Assembly: GCA_034638255.1 (NCBI GenBank)
Contig: JAWPGT010000003.1
Coordinates: forward strand, 806,001-870,000
Direction of reading: 5' to 3'
Length of the DNA: 64,000 bases
Source of the DNA: Coprinus comatus
Taxonomy: Eukaryota > Basidiomycota > Agaricomycetes > Agaricales > Agaricaceae
In this document: in pieces, positions 61,614 through 64,000 of the stretch
Numbering within the stretch: the first letter of the stretch is position 1
Layout of the letters: every line of letters begins with the position of its first letter
The notes under the pieces: model-generated
Told to the model about the DNA's origin: nothing
What the model saw: only the letters and a program-made list of their open reading frames with translations
The model's database searches: none
Program-made: the position numbers and the translations under genes

Positions 61614-62168
61614 ATGACCAAGCTGTCTTTTGATCATGTCAATCCAGCAGCCGGAAATCCTCCTGTTGAGGCTACAACTACCTCTCCCGACTCAGAATCA
61701 CTTGCAGTTGTTGAACCAGTACCTTCACAACAGGAAATAGAGTGGAAAAAATCACTGAAGAACCTCGAATCTGCAATTGAGGAATATAAACACAGTCGCG
61801 GTCGACCTCCTCATGATGCTCCAATAAGAGGAGGCGCACTCGGAACACCGGAAAAAACAGCAGAGGGCGTTGCAGAGGCAATGGAACACGTGGCCGAAAG
61901 TCATCCAGATCCCGAGGTGAAGGATCATTGGAAGAAAAAAGCGAACGCGTTTAGGACTGCGAGAGAGGATGAGAGGGATGGAATATTGGAAGACATTGGA
62001 AAGGGATTATTGATTTTACTCACAACACCCTTTATGCTTGTCGGAGCTGTATTGGGAGTTGTTGGAGGTATTCTAGATGGTGTTGGAAAGATATTGAAGG
62101 GAATTGGGAGATTGTCACGACAATTATCTTACACCGGGTCGCCGAAGGGCGGTGTTGAACAACCCTAA
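61614..62168 (+). CDS. Glycine-zipper small protein 2 (unknown family)
   Basis: Intronless, 184 residues, tandem paralogue of the gene at 60380. The N-terminal 40 residues are short and different (MTKLSFDHVNPAAGNPPVEA). The shared part reads QEIEWKKSLKNLESAIEEYK, GVAEAMEHVAESHPDPEVKD, HWKKKANAFRTAREDERDGI and then the glycine-patterned hydrophobic end IGKGLLILLTTPFMLVGAVL and GVVGGILDGVGKILKGIGRL, followed by a polar tail SYTGSPKGGVEQP. Both copies look intact. The conserved block EHVAESHPDP suggests a structured helical domain in front of the membrane-like segment. No named family recognised. Confidence 0.8.
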   Translation: MTKLSFDHVNPAAGNPPVEATTTSPDSESLAVVEPVPSQQEIEWKKSLKNLESAIEEYKHSRGRPPHDAPIRGGALGTPEKTAEGVAEAMEHVAESHPDPEVKDHWKKKANAFRTAREDERDGILEDIGKGLLILLTTPFMLVGAVLGVVGGILDGVGKILKGIGRLSRQLSYTGSPKGGVEQP

Positions 62169-62834
62169 AGCTAAAGTTTTGTGTCTTTCGATACCCATTT
62201 TATCCGTACCGTTCGAAGTTTTTATTTCGTACGATTGGTGCCAGTAGAAACAATCTAGAGAGTAATGATGAGCTGTGTAACCGTGATTTATATCTTGATT
62301 TGTCGTGATGTGTAATAATTCATGTAATTGATGGATGGATATTCCTTTTCAGCTTCAGTTCTCCTTCCACTGCTCTTTTGGACTTGAAACGACTTGAAAC
62401 GGACAGTCACTCCACACTTCCGAACTTAATAAACCCTCGTCCAATGAGGTACCTTGGCGACCTTACAAAATATCCGCTGCATATTATCATTAGGGGTGGC
62501 TATGGCCTTCTAATGTCCATATAGAAGCTTTGATCCTGGAAAACGGGCCAATCCTACAAAACAAGAATAGCGCCTATTAGAAGTCAAGAACTACTTGACA
62601 CGAGGATGCCTCGAGTCAATCATATAAGTAGATCATGCCCACACGAATGGAATTCTCTAGATCCCACTCGTTCCATAAAGCCCGTAAAGGTCCTCCCTCA
62701 CGATCAAGAGGACTTAATTTCTTTTGATTTGATCGCTTGCAGCAGCATCTTGGTCAATTTAAAAGTGCGATTTTGCGAAGCCTCGATCCTGAAATCAAAA
62801 CGTTTTCATTGTTTTTTTTCTTCTTTTCAATACA
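62169..62834. other. Intergenic
   Basis: About 670 bases with no gene; a T-rich stretch near 62805-62825 precedes the next start. Confidence 0.55.
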
Positions 62835-63343
62835 ATGATTGTGGATACCAATAACGAAATCGACAAAGCGAGTCCAAAACACGTTAGGGTCACCGTCGGA
62901 CCCAATCTCCATCCTCATTCAAGATGTCCTCAATACCTCGAATCACTTGAAGATCTTGATCCTCCTCCTTTATACGAAGATATCGAATGGGATCAGGTTC
63001 CCCCAAAACTTGAACTCCAGCCTACTGCATCAAAGTAAGTAAGATTTTATTGCATCCTCTCATCATACACTGTCCGTTTGGTGCTAACAAATGAAATCAG
63101 TGGCACGCTAATCACTACGACCTCCCCACCATTGCCCCGGGCGTACAACAATGCCGCGACCAATCTATTAACGAAATAATAGAGGGTGCCAAACAAATTA
63201 CAGAGGCACCAATCATTCTAGGAGCTGCTGTATTGACAGCAACTGGTAAATTCTTCGGGGGCTTTGGGAAGGTTTGCGTTGGTTTTGGGCAACTCGCGGA
63301 TGCAACAGCGAGAGAACTTGCATCTCGTATCAACCGAAACTGA
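62835..63343 (+). CDS. Glycine-zipper small protein 3, remote relative, splicing uncertain
   Basis: Exon 1 from ATG 62835 reads ASPKHVRVTVGPNLHPHSRC and YLESLEDLDPPPLYEDIEWD. Exon 2 after the acceptor at 63100 reads WHANHYDLPTIAPGVQQCRD, then EGAKQITEAPIILGAAVLTA and TGKFFGGFGKVCVGFGQLAD, ending ASRINRN. The stretch after Pro aligns without gaps to the hydrophobic glycine-rich segment of the two genes upstream (P, L, A, G, G and final GK kept). The strong donor GTAAGT at 63035 gives the wrong phase and a stop at about 63180; a weaker donor GTTCCC at 62997 gives phase 0 and 134 residues. So either the weak donor is used or the gene is broken. Confidence 0.6.
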
Positions 63344-63416
63344 TCGTTGGTGCGATACCTACGACTATGACCCCCGCCCATATCATTCCAAGCCCACCTT
63401 TCATTTCTCTTCGTGA

Positions 63417-63447
<31 letters not shown>

Positions 63448-64000
63448 TATTTTTGTTGTTGTTGTAATATAGTAGAAAAGGAGGAAGCGGGTAAAGAAAG
63501 ATCCAACGGTGAGCGTCTACCCATTTCCTCATTCACAAACCTCAACTAATGATAATAAAAAAAATTCCTTCCCCCTATCTCTTCTTAACTCTTTTCCCCC
63601 AAATCAGGTTGGTTTACTTCGTACATCGTCGTGTAACCTTTTGCAGACCATATCGGCGATGATGATATTCTCTTCAACATTCATAACATTCAAACACAAT
63701 AATCCACTCACCACTCACCACTCACCACCCACCACTGACAAAAAAAAACAAGAGAATATCATCACCGACGAGATGGTCTTGCTTTAGATTTTAGGAAGAT
63801 ATGTGAAGTATTTATTGTACTAAAGGAAATTACTTTCTCCTCCTTTTTGTTGATTGTTTTTTGCTTATATTTATTAACTTGCTTTCGTCTTCGAGTCTAT
63901 CTTCCTTTTTCTTCTTTTTTTTGTTTGTTTTTGCTATCTTGTTAAATGTCGAATCGTTTCTGTTTGTAATAACCACCACTCAGTACTCATTTTTTGTATA
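63344..64000. other. Right edge, no gene seen
   Basis: Contains a T run of about 23 at 63416-63438 and pyrimidine-rich DNA. Open frames at 63509-63787 look like chance. It may be the 5' flank of a gene beyond the window. Confidence 0.5.

Larger units (their letters stand above)
59300..62168 (+). repeat. Tandem duplication, units A (59300-61015) and B (61191-62168)
   Basis: Both units hold the same upstream segment, a TATA box, and one gene of the glycine-rich family. Unit A is longer because of the insertion at 59578-60215 and a small indel near 60240. The shared 3' motif tgatgtgtaata follows both genes (61178 and 62308), so the duplication probably covered flank, gene and 3' end. Confidence 0.85.

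Noticed and set aside
63416..63438. T run as a retroposon poly(A) tail
   Set aside because: No retroelement body or target duplication next to it; similar short T runs occur in many spacers here.
1..64000. CRISPR array, bacterial operons, rRNA or tRNA genes
   Set aside because: Nothing of the kind was seen; intron-rich fungal genes fill the window. A tRNA scan by eye is not exhaustive.

Overview
The window reads as a stretch of a filamentous basidiomycete genome, most likely an agaricomycete. Genes are dense and on both strands, and are cut by many short introns of about 50-100 bases with GT...AG borders. The conserved genes are eukaryotic housekeeping genes of fungal type: chitin synthase, Ctr9, ribosomal protein S0, an ATP synthase OSCP subunit, Ada2, Tsr1, a Cdc11-like septin and Mdm31. 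I cannot place it to genus from sequence alone.

Layout. Positions 1-5635 carry the 3' part of a GPI-anchored aspartic protease and a division-1 chitin synthase. From 6058 to 15024 on the minus strand lie an R3H-associated nucleic-acid-binding protein, an isoprenylcysteine methyltransferase-like enzyme, a 2 kb gene-poor gap and the Paf1-complex subunit Ctr9. From 15987 to 30318 are RPS0 (with a GC-AG intron), an arylesterase/SMP-30 protein, bleomycin hydrolase, a TIR-bounded mobile-element relic, an unrecognised membrane protein, a mitochondrial J-protein, a TRP/ML-like membrane protein and ATP5/OSCP. From 31712 to 49640 are two tandem FSH serine hydrolases, ADA2 with a SWIRM domain, TSR1, a small unknown gene, a CLC chloride channel/transporter with CBS domains and a Cdc11-type septin.

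The right third is more fluid. At 49739-52095 lies a family of about 90-residue modules, found three times, each broken by one frame change. Next come a decayed aspartic-protease relic, intact MDM31, and a cytochrome P450 pseudogene that has lost its heme cysteine and ExxR arginine and carries a stop and frameshifts. At 59300-62168 a tandem duplication made two genes for small proteins with a glycine-rich hydrophobic C-terminus. A hAT-type element sits in the promoter of the first; the second copy preserves the empty site. A third gene at 62835 encodes a remote relative of the same C-terminal segment. This trio and the frameshifted module family are the best candidates for something undescribed. 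The housekeeping genes do not form a pathway; they are ordinary neighbours.
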